Of a stretch of 64,000 nucleotides of DNA, positions 10,101 to 20,335 are shown one piece after another. Below the pieces are notes generated by a model. It searched no databases and was not told the DNA's origin. It saw nothing but the letters and a program-made list of their open reading frames with translations. How positions within the stretch are numbered: the first letter of the stretch is position 1; each line of letters opens with the position of its first letter. Source of the stretch: Apostichopus japonicus (lineage: Eukaryota; Echinodermata; Holothuroidea; Aspidochirotida; Stichopodidae). Made by a program: the position numbers and the translations under genes. Location of the stretch: NCBI RefSeq assembly GCF_037975245.1, contig NC_092581.1, positions 6,041,501 to 6,105,500 of the forward strand. The letters are read 5' to 3'.

Positions 10101-13100
10101 GGTATTGAGTGATGAAGTACAACACACGTAATATTCCACTAAGCATGGAACCATTGTGGCTGTGGGGCTCTTGTTATATATACTTGGAACGTGGAAGCCC
10201 TTTTACTAAGGTTGCTCTTGGTGGAGGTGGTTTTTCAGTTTGTTTAGTGCCTAGTTTTTGTGAAGCTATGCTGGCGGTGTAAAGGGTTTAGTCATTCTAC
10301 TGTGGGTATACTTGAAGTCAAGTAGCACACTGTATGTTGTCTTCTTCTAATGCATATATTCATTGCTCAGCTGGGATAATGCATTATTCATGATATATGT
10401 CACATTGTTTCACTTCTTGACATAATATTGTTTAGTCATTCGAGGTATACTTGAAGTCAAGTAACATACTGTATGTTGTTGTCTTCTTCTAATGCATATT
10501 CATTGCTCAGCTGGGATAATGCATTATTCATGATATATGTCACATTGTTTCACTTCTTGACATAATATTGTTTAGTCATTCTAGGTATACTTGAAGTCAA
10601 GTAACATACTGTATGTTGTTGTCTTCTTCTAATGCATATTCATTGCTTAGCTAGGATAATGCATTATTCATGATATATGTCAGATTGTTTCACTTCTTGA
10701 CATAATATTGTTTAGTCATTCAAGGTATACTTGAAGTCAAGTAAAATACTGTACAGTACCTGTATGTTGTCTTCTTCTAATGCATATTCATTGCTTAGCT
10801 GGGATAATGCATTATTCATGATATATGTCAGATTGTTTCACTTCTTGACATAATCTGATCATAGTCTAAACATAAAGATACAAGCTTGAAAGACTGTAGC
10901 ATATATCTGTATGCAACTGTTTGTGGGCCCATAAAATGTAAGAGTGAAACCCCTTTTGTGGTAGCTTTTTTCTACCAGCTAGACAGTTATTTGATTGTGA
11001 CTAGAGTTGTGTTCATTGTACAGTAAGTAAGGAAGAGACATTCCCCATTCATTTGTTTGAAATAAGTAGTACTTGTTTAAAAGCATAAATTGTAAATTGT
11101 AGAATAACTTGTAATAGAATAACTTGTATCAGAATAACTTGTATCAGAATAACTTGTAATAGAATAACTTGTAATAGAATAACTTGTATTAGAATAACTT
11201 GTATTAGAATAACTTGTAATAGAATAACTTGAAATAGAATAATTTGTAATAGAATAACTTGTTATAGAATATCTTGTAATAGAATAACTTGTAATAGAAT
11301 AACTTGTATCAGAATAACTTGTAATAGATTAAATTGTAATAGAATAACTGAAATAGAATAATTTGTAATAGAATAACTTGTTATAGAATATCTTGTTATA
11401 GAATATCTTGTAATAGAATAACTTGTAATGGAATAACTTGTATCAGAATAACTTGTAATAGAATAACTTGTAATAGAATAATTTGTAAAAGAATGTTGAT
11501 AACACATTGTTCATATGTAGGAATTAAAGGAATTTATGTAATAATGAGTAAATTTGCCAGTTCAAAGACTTACTGTAAACTTGTGCATCATAATTGGACC
11601 CAGCATGCTCATGTACAGTACAGTACTATAAACACACAGAGCAGAATTGCAACTAAATGTTCTCCTTTATCAATGTGCTTATTCAAGAACTAATTAATAT
11701 TACTTAAATCAAGTTAATTATATTTTCCATTATTTCTAATGATTACTTCTTTCTTAAATTGCAGTTTCTAAGCCTGCCCCTGACTTTGAGGGTACAGCTG
11801 TCGTCAATGGAGAGTTTAAGGACATGAAGTTGTCACATTTTGCTGGGAAATACCTTGTGCTGTTATTTTATCCTTTAGATTTGTAAGTATTTGTTCGATA
11901 TCACCATTCTCAACAAAAATGTACATTTTATCCTTGCTGTGACAATATTTTTACTTTTTTCCAGATCATTATACTGTAGCTTGTCTGAATCATGTAGCTC
12001 AGTGGGTTTTCTCCAGATCATTATAGCTTGTCTAAATCATGTAGCGCAGTTGGGTTTTTTTTCCAGACCGTTATAGCTTGTCTAAATTATGTAGTTGAGT
12101 GGGTTTTCTCCAGATCATTATAGCTTGTCTAAATCATGTAGCTCAGTGGGTTTTTTCCAGATTGTTATAGCTTGTCTAAATCATGTAGCTCAGTGGGTTT
12201 TTTCCAGATCGTTATAGCTTGTCTAAATCATGTAGCACAGTGTTTTTTATTCCAGATCGTTATAGCTTGTCTAAATCATGTAGCTCAGTGTTTTTTTTTT
12301 CCAGATCGTTATAGCTTGTCTAAATCATGTAGCTAAGTGTTTTTTTTCCAGATCGTTATAGCTTGTCTAAATCATGTAGCTAAGTGTTTTTTTTCCAGAT
12401 CGTGATAGCTTGTCTAATTCATGTAGCTCAGTGGTTTTTACCAGATTGTTATAGCTTGTCTAAATCATGTAGCTCAGTGTTTTTTTTTCCAGATCGTTAT
12501 AGCTTGTCTAAATCATGTAGCTCAGTGGGTTTTTCCAGATCGTTAAAGCTTGTCTAAATCATGTAGCTAAGTGTTTTTTTTCCAGATCGTTATAGCTTGT
12601 CTAGATCATGTAGCTAAGTGGTTTTTTTCCAGATCGTTATAGCTTGTCTAAATCATGTAGCTAAGTGGGGTTTTTTTCAGATCGTTATAGCTTGTCTAAA
12701 TCATGTAGCTAAGTGTTTTTTTCTAGATCCTTATAGCTTGTCTAAATCATGTAGCTAAGTGTTTTTTATTCCAGATCGTTATAGCTTGTCTAAATCATGT
12801 AGCTAAGTGTTTTTTTTTTTCTAGATCGTTATAGCTTGTCTAATTCATGTAGCTTAGTGCTTTTTTTCCAGATTGTTATAGCTTGTCTAAATCATGTAGC
12901 TAAGTGTTTTTTTTTTCAGATCGTTATAGCTTGTCTAAATCATGTAGCTAAGTGTTTTTTTCTAGATCCTTATAGCTTGTCTAAATCATGTAGCTAAGTG
13001 TTTTTTTTCCAGATCCTTATAGCTTGTCTAAATCATGTAGCTAAGTGTTTTTTTCTAGATCCTTATAGCTTGTCTAAATCATGTAGCTTAGTGCTTTTTT

Positions 13101-16100
13101 TCCAGATTGTTATAGCTTGTCTAAATCATGTAGCTAAGTGTTTTTTTTTTCAGATCGTTATAGCTTGTCTAAATCATGTAGCTAAGTGTTTTTTTCTAGA
13201 TCCTTATAGCTTGTCTAAATCATGTAGCTAAGTGTTTTTTTTCCAGATCCTTATAGCTTGTCTAAATCATGTAGCTAAGTGTTTTTTATTCCAGATCGTT
13301 ATAGCTTGTCTAAATCATGTAGCTAAGTGTTTTTTTTTTTTCTAGATCGTTATAGCTTGTCTAATTCATGTAGCTCAGTGGTTTTTTTCCAGATTGTTAT
13401 AGCTTGTCTAAATCATGTAGCTAAGTGTTTTTTTTTTCAGATCGTTATAGCTTGTCTAAATCATGTAGCTAAGTGTTTTTTTCTAGATCCTTATAGCTTG
13501 TCTAAATCATGTAGCTAAGTGTTTTTTTTCCAGATCCTTATAGCTTGTCTAAATCATGTAGCTAAGTGTTTTTTTCTAGATCCTTATAGCTTGTCTAAAT
13601 CATGTAGCTAAGTGTTTTTTTTCCAGATCCTTATAGCTTGTCTAAATCATGTAGCTAAGTGTTTTTTTCTAGATCCTTATAGCTTGTCTAAATCATGTAG
13701 CTAAGTGTTTTTTTTCCAGATCCTTATAGCTTGTCTAAATCATGTAGCTAAGTGGGTTATGTAGCTCAGTGTTTTTTTTAGAGATTGTGCTTGTACTGTA
13801 ATATAACTGAGCATCATCTTCCACACTGTGAAGTTTTATTGAAGTTCACCCTAAAAATTGAACATATCCGTTAGTGCAATACTTCAAGGTCATTTATCAA
13901 GTTATAAACCCTTGCTTTATAACATTAGAGAAGTCTGGCTACTGTATTTACTGCTTTTAACCTAACATCAATTACAAGTGACTGTTAGAAATGTTTAAGT
14001 GCTGTTTTTCTTTCTTTTCAGTACATTTGTATGCCCAACAGAGATCATTGCCTTTAGTGACCGTGTGACAGAATTTAAGAAACTAAACACTGAAGTCGTG
14101 GCCATCTCTGTTGACTCTCAGTTTACACATCTGGCTTGGTATGTCATTCTTTCAGCATATCTCTTAGTTTGTGTGCTTTAATAATGATCCCTTCTGTTGG
14201 CCATTTTTCTATGATTTGTCTACATGCATTTTGCTTTGGCTAAGTTGTGCAAATGTTTCACAGTGTACAAACAATGGCATGTAGAGCTCTCATTCAGTAA
14301 TAACCATATTAAAGGGATGGTTGCAAGGTGGCACAGCTGATTTTCTTAATACATCTATGTATCTTCCACATAGGGAGATGTTCGTTCTGGATATTGAAAC
14401 ATTTTGGAATATAACTTCTATACTGTAAAATGCTTGCCAGTGAATGAAATGGTTGATGCCCACAATGGAGTGCTACAAATAAGCCATGAAATCTCTGATC
14501 TTTTCTGGTTCTTGCTTAATTCTTGGACAAATTTAACTCTCTTGCTCTACATTAGTCAGTTATTTGTATGGCAAGGAATCAAAAGCCAACTGGCTTTCTG
14601 GTTTTTATGTTTTGTTCAGGATGAAGACACCACGAAAGCAAGGTGGACTTGGACCAATCAAGATCCCTCTGTTATCTGACTTGACCCATCAAATCTCCAA
14701 AGATTATGGTGTTTTATTAGAAGACCTAGGACACACTCTAAGGTAAAGCTGTTCACTCTTTGACTTGCATTGTTCAGTTTTTATCTCAAAATGTATAGTT
14801 TGTTTTCAGATATTGTAATGGAAGATAATGTAAATGGTTTTTTTTTTTATTGTGATTCCAGATCTCATTGTTAATTTTTTTTCTTGATATTTGACACCGA
14901 GTACTAAATGGAATTGTTTACAAAAGTTACTTATTATTCACCATGTCTCTTGTAGCTTGGACCTAGCACATGAAGGAATGTCTCTTGTAGCTTTGACCAT
15001 TGACATGATGAGATGCCTATTGTGTCTTTTACTTCGTATATGTGGGGAAACTCCTATCTAGCATGAACATAGTACTTAAATGGATTTCTCGATCCTGTAG
15101 CTTGGATTTACAGTACTGCATGTAGAGAAGTGTCTTGTATGGATGTTAACCATTACAGAAGATGATAAATAACAGTTTTTTTTTGTTTTGATGTTCTGAC
15201 AGAGGCTTGTTTATAATTGATGGTAAAGGTATATTACGACAGATAACCATGAATGACTTACCGGTAGGACGGTCGGTGGATGAGACTTTGAGGCTACTGC
15301 AGGCATTCCAGTACACTGATACCCATGGAGAAGTATGTCCAGCAGGCTGGCGTCCTGGTGGTGATACAGTGAGTCTTGCTCAGTTCTATTTATTCAATAA
15401 ACATGATTGCGATGGCGTTTTGTATGTGTTTGTGCGGTTTGTGTGTAACATAAACTCTAACTTCAGTAGCATATCTGGGGTTCATTTCATATTTGGTATG
15501 TACAGGTAGGTTCCCCTTAGGTAGAACTGGTTTGGGAGTGTTGTTGGTACTTGGTCAAAGGTCATTTGAGATCAGCACTGGTCAATGTCTGAAAACACTG
15601 TTCACACAAAATCTCAAGAAGTAGAAAGTTGTCAAATTTGGTGTGTAGCTTGTAGTTGCTGAGTAGACGATATGTAATGTTTTTCATGAATGTCAAAGGT
15701 CATTTGTGGTCAACAGAGGAGAAACATAGGAAAATCATGTAAACATAATATATCAAGGTAGGTCAACTGTGCAGTTCTTATATATTGCATGTAGATATCA
15801 TGTAATTAGTTCAGCAAATCCTATTGTTTGTGGTGGAGGTCAATGGTCAACTGGGGTCAGCAGAGGGCAAAATATGAATATATCGAAAGTGCTGTATTTT
15901 CAAAACCAGAACATGAAAAGAGCTCATGTATGGTATGATAGCCTTGTGTATTGTATAGTTTGTACACAATCTGATTAGGTCAGAGTTCATTTAAGGTCAC
16001 CAAGTGACCACTAAATACAATATTTTCAGATACAAAACTGCAGTAGCTGGAATATATGGCTATGGCTTCTCTTTAATGAGTACAAGAACCCTATTGTTTT

Positions 16101-17235
16101 TGGTGGAGGATAGAGGTTATTTGGGTTTAGCAGAGGTTACGTTCTGGAAATTTTAAACACGACATCATAAGATAGGCAGTTTTCATCAGATGTCATATTG
16201 GCATATGACTTTTCTATAATGAGTATAAGAGCCCAGTAATTTTTTGTTACGGTCAAAGGTCATCTGAGGTCAGCAACGGGGTAAGTTTTAAAAGCACTGT
16301 AGCTGGATAATTTTGTTTTCAAGTTGAGACTTTTCTAAATTGCTTCAGGTCTATGGTTGTTTAATGCTAGCAGAATTCAATCCCTGAAACCTTTCTTCTT
16401 AGTTAGGGAGTGGCCAGTAATAGCTTTGGGTTTCAGCATGACATTTTGTGCAAGGATATGATGTACACCTGTACAGGAAAGTGCATAATTGCTCAGATCC
16501 TAATTGATATGGTTGCTATGAAGTTGAGAATGATTTGCATATTTAAGAACCTAATTAGTAATTCCTGAAAGTTTAAAACCATGTCAGGATTATATTTCAT
16601 TGCTCTCACTATCTTGGTAAACATCCATGCTTTCACCATACTTAACTGGTGCTGTTTAAGATGCTTTTTAACATGTCATTTGCATCTAAATTTAATCAGA
16701 AATTCCTGCACAATATCTTAAACTGTTCTGAATTCTCAATATTTAAGACCTCAGGGATTAACCTTTGCAATGATCAAGTTATCTGGTATGATGTCCTGGT
16801 ACTTGACTTCAGGACACATTTTCCTCAGTTGCTCTATCAATCAAGTGATTCCATATACAGTCTAACCTTATTAGGCCAGGAATCATTAATTGTGCTGGTT
16901 TTCTGGTTGTGACATTAAATTTGTCTTTCTCCTGTTACAGTGTATGGTATTGATAAGTGTGTGATATTTATAGGGCTATTGTTTGCCTTGTTCTTTCAAG
17001 TTACATGAACTGAGTCCAATTTACACAGACCAGTATGAAAAATAGAGTTCAACTCTCTCTCTCTTTATACAAGCATACATACCATTATGAATAGAGTTCA
17101 ACTGTTTTTTATCCAAGAACACAGATGACCATTTTAGATAATTTATCTTTGATTGTTCTAACTACACAGATCATTCCAGATCCTGATGAAAAACTGAAGT
17201 ATTTCTCAAAACAAGAAGATGGTGAAGATTCTTGA
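3976..17235 (+). CDS. PRDX4: PRDX4: secreted/ER typical 2-Cys peroxiredoxin (6 coding exons)
   Basis: Joined coding exons 3976-4147, 11765-11882, 14022-14138, 14620-14742, 15203-15368 and 17170-17235 give 253 aa with all phases compatible. Peroxiredoxin-4 reduces H2O2 in the ER and secretory pathway and passes oxidising equivalents to protein disulfide isomerases (family knowledge). Seen here: a hydrophobic signal peptide (about residues 10-26); the PRDX4-specific N-terminal extension with Cys30 and the GxVYPGxxxR segment; peroxidatic Cys101 in FTFVCPTE; GGLG at 144-147; resolving Cys222 in GEVCPAGW; and a YF pair at 243-244. GGLG plus YF is the signature of hyperoxidation-sensitive 2-Cys Prx. 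Length is close to human PRDX4 (271 aa). The signal peptide and extra N-terminal Cys separate it from PRDX1/2/3. The C-terminus is an acidic EDGEDS tail. Introns 1 and 2 are swollen by minisatellites. The ATG at 3976 directly precedes the signal peptide. Confidence 0.95.
4376..4653. mobile_element. MITE with ~26-bp TIRs around telomere-like repeats
   Basis: GTGGCTATTCTTACGACTAG at 4377 is mirrored by CTAGTCGTAAGAATAGCCAC ending at 4649. The interior holds about ten CCCTAA-like units (4470-4540). A 12-bp direct repeat, TTCTTTCTCGGC, sits on each side (4364-4375 and 4654-4665). The superfamily is not clear. Confidence 0.75.
4654..8082. other. PRDX4 intron 1, first part
   Basis: AT-rich intron with no recognised gene or large repeat. 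It includes a short local duplication of AAGGGGTGATTGTGGA near 7060 and 7100, and many TACTGTA/TACAGTA heptamers (for example near 5108, 5545, 7036, 7522, 7696 and 7816). Confidence 0.6.
8083..8365. repeat. GC-rich 26-bp minisatellite
   Basis: About 11 copies of AATAAGGAGCCC...GGGCACCCGGCCC with exact 26-bp spacing at 8083, 8109, 8135 and 8161. It is far more GC-rich than the surrounding intron. Because 26 is not a multiple of three it produces open frames in all minus frames (LLIGLGA/PGSLLG-like), which are artefacts. Confidence 0.9.
8366..10286. other. PRDX4 intron 1, middle part
   Basis: AT-rich, with no gene or named repeat recognised. This is one of the densest areas for the TACWGTA heptamer (about 11 between 8440 and 10100). 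Confidence 0.5.
10287..10853 (+). repeat. 140-bp tandem repeat, four copies
   Basis: TTTAGTCATT starts at 10287, 10431, 10571 and 10711 (spacing 144, 140, 140). Copies share TATACTTGAAGTCAAGTA and GATAATGCATTATTCATGAT. Copies 1 and 4 carry 5-bp and 11-bp insertions relative to the others, at or beside TA dinucleotides. Confidence 0.9.
11095..11492 (+). repeat. 15-bp minisatellite AGAATAACTTGTAAT
   Basis: About 26 units of AGAATAACTTGTAAT with variants GTATC, GTTAT and GTATT. The unit is a multiple of three, so the minus strand shows a repetitive SYSIT-like open frame, which I regard as an artefact. Confidence 0.92.
11765..11882 (+). CDS. PRDX4: PRDX4 coding exon 2
   Basis: Acceptor TTGCAG just before 11765; donor TT|GTAAGT at 11883. 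Encodes the first thioredoxin-fold strand region, from [13 protein letters not shown] to [11 protein letters not shown] (residues 59-96). Phe97 is split across the intron. Confidence 0.95.
11945..13775 (+). repeat. ~45-bp array with acceptor-like TTTTTTTCCAG in every unit (PRDX4 intron 2)
   Basis: About 40 units of TTTTTTCCAGATCGTTATAG + CTTGTCTAAATCATGTAGCT + AAGTG, varying 43-47 bp through T-run length. It fills most of the 2.1-kb intron between PRDX4 exons 2 and 3. Each unit presents a polypyrimidine tract plus CAG, and a CTAAAT that could act as a branch-point-like word. Confidence 0.93.
14022..14138 (+). CDS. PRDX4: PRDX4 coding exon 3 (peroxidatic cysteine)
   Basis: Acceptor CTTTTCAG; donor TG|GTATGT. 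Carries the [13 protein letters not shown] active-site loop with peroxidatic Cys101 and continues to [11 protein letters not shown]. Trp136 is split by the next intron. The upstream intron ends about 250 bp after a long array of acceptor-like repeats. Confidence 0.96.
14620..14742 (+). CDS. PRDX4: PRDX4 coding exon 4 (GGLG motif)
   Basis: Acceptor TTGTTCAG; donor AG|GTAAAG. Encodes [19 protein letters not shown] and on to LEDLGHTLR. The GGLG loop is half of the motif pair that makes eukaryotic 2-Cys peroxiredoxins prone to over-oxidation. Confidence 0.96.
15203..15368 (+). CDS. PRDX4: PRDX4 coding exon 5 (resolving cysteine)
   Basis: Acceptor CTGACAG; donor ACA|GTGAGT. Encodes [15 protein letters not shown] and on to [15 protein letters not shown] with resolving Cys222. 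An open frame runs past the donor to 15509 but is intronic read-through. Confidence 0.96.
15369..17169 (+). other. PRDX4 intron 5 with degenerate GGTCAAAGGTCA repeats
   Basis: Between about 15540 and 16290 a diverged repeat of roughly 130 bp recurs. Its best-kept word is GTCAAAGGTCATTTGAGGTCA (near 15553, 15697, 15833, 15975 and 16250). The remainder of the intron is AT-rich without recognised features. Confidence 0.6.
17170..17235 (+). CDS. PRDX4: PRDX4 coding exon 6 (C-terminal tail and stop)
   Basis: Acceptor CTACACAG. Encodes [14 protein letters not shown], an acidic tail, then TGA at 17233-17235. The YF motif is kept. The residues after it differ from the short vertebrate ending, so the very C-terminus is lineage-specific. 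Confidence 0.93.
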   Translation: MIPDPDEKLKYFSKQEDGEDS

Positions 17236-18593
17236 GGATGGTTTAAACACAGTATTCACTTGTTCCTGGGTAAAGGTTCTTATTGCAAACCCAAGTCAAA
17301 GACTCAATCAAATACATATAGATAAAACAATCATACTGTTACTTAGGAGGCCATAACAATACATGCATAGATACAATAGTATCATAGACAAAAAATAACA
17401 ATAATTATGGTAACGGGAAAAATAGAATCGTCGGCATCTTGCCAAAAAATTCTTCATAACAATTCTCTGCCCCCCAAAATTGGATATTATTGCATTGTAA
17501 TCTGATGCCTCTGATGTTGTTTTGTTCTCATAGAACTTCAGATTTTCTTTTCCATATATGTCAACCAAAATACCAAAACAAGAAGACTTGTGTACTTACT
17601 GCAGTGTAAAATTATTTGCCACTTCACCTTAAGGTCAGTTGATGCTTACATTGTGACTTAAATACCAATTATACAGTATTGGCTGCTTTAAATAAAATTA
17701 AAGTTTATAGTTACATCTCAGATATTAATATGTGTGGATGTTGATTACTTCTGCTTGTTTACAATACCACATATTGCTGGTAATTAAAATATTGTCATAT
17801 CAATATAACTCCGAAGATTTCTTGACCTTACATTAGTAATATTTACATTTCATTAATTAAAATGTCCTCGTCTTTTGTGTCTCGTTTTGTTTGGAGACCT
17901 TGTTACAAGTATTTTAAAATCCAGAATTGAAAACAACTGTTAAGGTATTTTCTCATATTAAACAATTCTTAAACTTTAAGTAATTTAGTGACATTGCAAC
18001 AGTAATACCATGAAAAAGATAAGCAAGGCTAGTAATTGGGCATTCAAAGGGTAGAGAAGCCTGCTCTTAGAGAAGTGTTTGAAATAGCAAATGAAAATAA
18101 TATGCAATTATTGGTGAATTTGTGGCATTGAATCAATTTTAAGGTTGGGTTGCTGCCCAGGAATTTCTTACAGTACATGCATGTAGGTTTTCTTCAGATA
18201 TGGTTATGGAAGTGCTTCTATTTTTCATCATATTAATGTTGCTATGTTACGTATTCAATTTGTTGTAGGTTTGTTCCTCTCAACTGTCTCCAATTCATTT
18301 CAGATGCATATTTTGTGTGCCTTATATTCTCTAAATAAAAAGGCTGTTTGTTGCAGGTGTGGGATTTTAGTATACATTGAGCTGCTTCAGAGCTTATCAT
18401 CACCAAAGAGGTGGGATATTTTTATTAAATTTTGTCCATTTGGTTAAAGATTAAGTGATGTGGGATCACTACTGGAATTGCAATTCCGGAATTTCTTTAT
18501 CACCAGAATTCTTGGATATTTTTGATGATGGTGATACAAACTTATATTTGTTAGACCGTGTCTGTAAACCTGGACTGCTACTTGTTTGGCTAA
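17236..18593. other. PRDX4 3' side, no further gene seen
   Basis: Probable 3' untranslated region followed by AT-rich intergenic sequence. Open frames on both strands are short and unrecognised. Confidence 0.5.
17691..17696 (+). promoter_or_regulatory. Candidate polyadenylation signal for PRDX4
   Basis: AATAAA lies 456 bp after the PRDX4 stop in otherwise unremarkable AT-rich sequence. It is the first canonical hexamer I noticed downstream. Support is positional only. Confidence 0.3.
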
Positions 18594-18795
18594 TAGTCTG
18601 TTTTGATTGGTGTTGCTATGTTATTGATAGCTTAATGGTCTGTTTTGATTGGTGTTGCTATGTTATCGATAGCTTAAAGGTCTGTTCTAATTGGTGTTGC
18701 TATGTTATCGATAGCTTAAAGGTCTGTTCTAATTGGTGTTGCTATGTTATCGATAGCTTAATGGTCTGGTTTGATTGGTGTTGCTATGGTAATTG
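18594..18795 (+). repeat. 42-bp tandem repeat, ~4.7 copies
   Basis: Units of GTCTGTTTTGATTGGTGTTG + CTATGTTATCGATAGCTTAA + WG. As 42 is divisible by three it makes a 152-residue open frame (18455-18913, CYVIDSL repeats) that I do not call a gene. Confidence 0.9.
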
Positions 18796-19556
18796 GTTGC
18801 TTTCTTCATGCAGTTTAAATATGCATTTGACTAGTTTGCATCAGACAGTATGCGATGAGCAAAACATCAAAGTAATATTACAACAGTTTAAATTGTCCCC
18901 TGCATTCAGATAATTACGGAATAGATTCATACTGGCAGCCTGTTGTGACACCAGCCGACTTGAAGACATCTGTCTGTAATACACAAGATGATGTTGCCTA
19001 GGCATACAACTAAAGGGAAAAGTGTTTGATGATTAGTTTTGTAGGATTATTTCTGCAAAACTAAAAGGATAAATTGTTTTCTTTACTTTGTATTTCTTTT
19101 TGCCATTTGTCTTCTTTAACTCAGGATTTTGCTGTCCTAGAAACTGGAAATAAATTCAGGAAAACTGTTATTCTTTACTTGTGATTCTCCTCTTCTATGT
19201 GCTGTCTATGGTGTGAAGGAACATAACATATTGCATACTCTAACTGTAGATCCTCACCAACCTTTTTATAAATCGTCACAGTCAGTCTTCCCTGCTTCCT
19301 TGCACTATTCAAAATGGTAAACGGCCAAGTAGACATTTCTCTCAAGTTATCACATTATATAGTAACTCCCAAAGGTTGGGAGACCGAAAGTTTACCCACA
19401 TCAGTATCCAAAACATGTTGATATTTATGGCTAAGGGACCTAGGACTTCAGCTATACGACCTAGTAAATCCATGCAGAAAGATTGAAGGGGTTTACTATA
19501 TACATGTGTGTCTTGTGTACATGATGTGTAATCTTTGCTGATACAAACTGATGATT

Positions 19557-20115
19557 TGAGCAACTTCATTGTATTAGCATTGTTGCCAACAGTTCCAGTC
19601 TAAAGCAGCACCCACTATCACCAACAACAGTGTGTATGAAATGACCGTTGGACATAAGCATATGAATGATAACGACGGTCAAGAGTGAAAATGGGAGCTT
19701 AGAATGTTTCAATAATTGATATTGAGCAACTTCATTGTATTAGAATTGTTGCCAGCAGTTCCAGTCTAAAGCAGCACCCACTATCACCAACAACAGTGTG
19801 TATGAATCGACCGTTGGACATAAGCATATGAATGATTACGTCGGTCAAGAGTGAAAATGGGAGCTTAGAATGTTTCAATAATTGATATTGAGCAACTTCA
19901 TTGTATTAGCATTGTTGCCAGCAGTTTCAGTCTGAAGCAACACCCACTATCACCAACAACAGTGTGTATGAATCGACCGTTGGACATAAGCATATGAATG
20001 ATTACGTCGGTCAAGATTGAAAATGGGAGCTTAGAATGTTTCAATAATTAATATTGAGCAACTTCATTGTATTAGCATTGTTGCCAGTAGTTTCAGTCTG
20101 AAGCAACACCCACTA
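19557..20115 (+). repeat. 166-bp tandem repeat, ~3.4 copies
   Basis: CAACTTCATTGTATTAG recurs at 19561, 19727, 19893 and 20059, an exact 166-bp period. Units are about 95% alike by eye, so the expansion is recent. A diverged detached copy lies at about 20775-20890. Confidence 0.93.
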
Positions 20116-20164
20116 TCACCAAGTCTCTATTGAGGTGAATGCGACACAAAGTATAATTTATTGG

Positions 20165-20335
20165 TTCCCGGACAACTACCCCCTGGACGAATCCCCCCGG
20201 ACAATTTACCCCCTGGACAATTTTCCCTCGAACAATTCCCACCCCCAATCCTGACAATTGCCCCCCAGACAATTCTAACTCCGGGCAATTCCCAACCATG
20301 ACAATTTCTCCCACGGACAATCCCCCTCCTTGGAA
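20165..20335. repeat. Degenerate GGACAATTCCCCC minisatellite
   Basis: About ten imperfect 16-20-bp units of the form CCCCC-GGACAATT. Strongly C-rich on the plus strand. Open frames on the minus strand (GELSGG-like) are repeat artefacts. Confidence 0.85.

Noticed and set aside
18455-18913. 152-residue plus-strand ORF
   Set aside because: The middle is a 42-bp tandem repeat (divisible by three). The flanks have no recognised domain or splice context.
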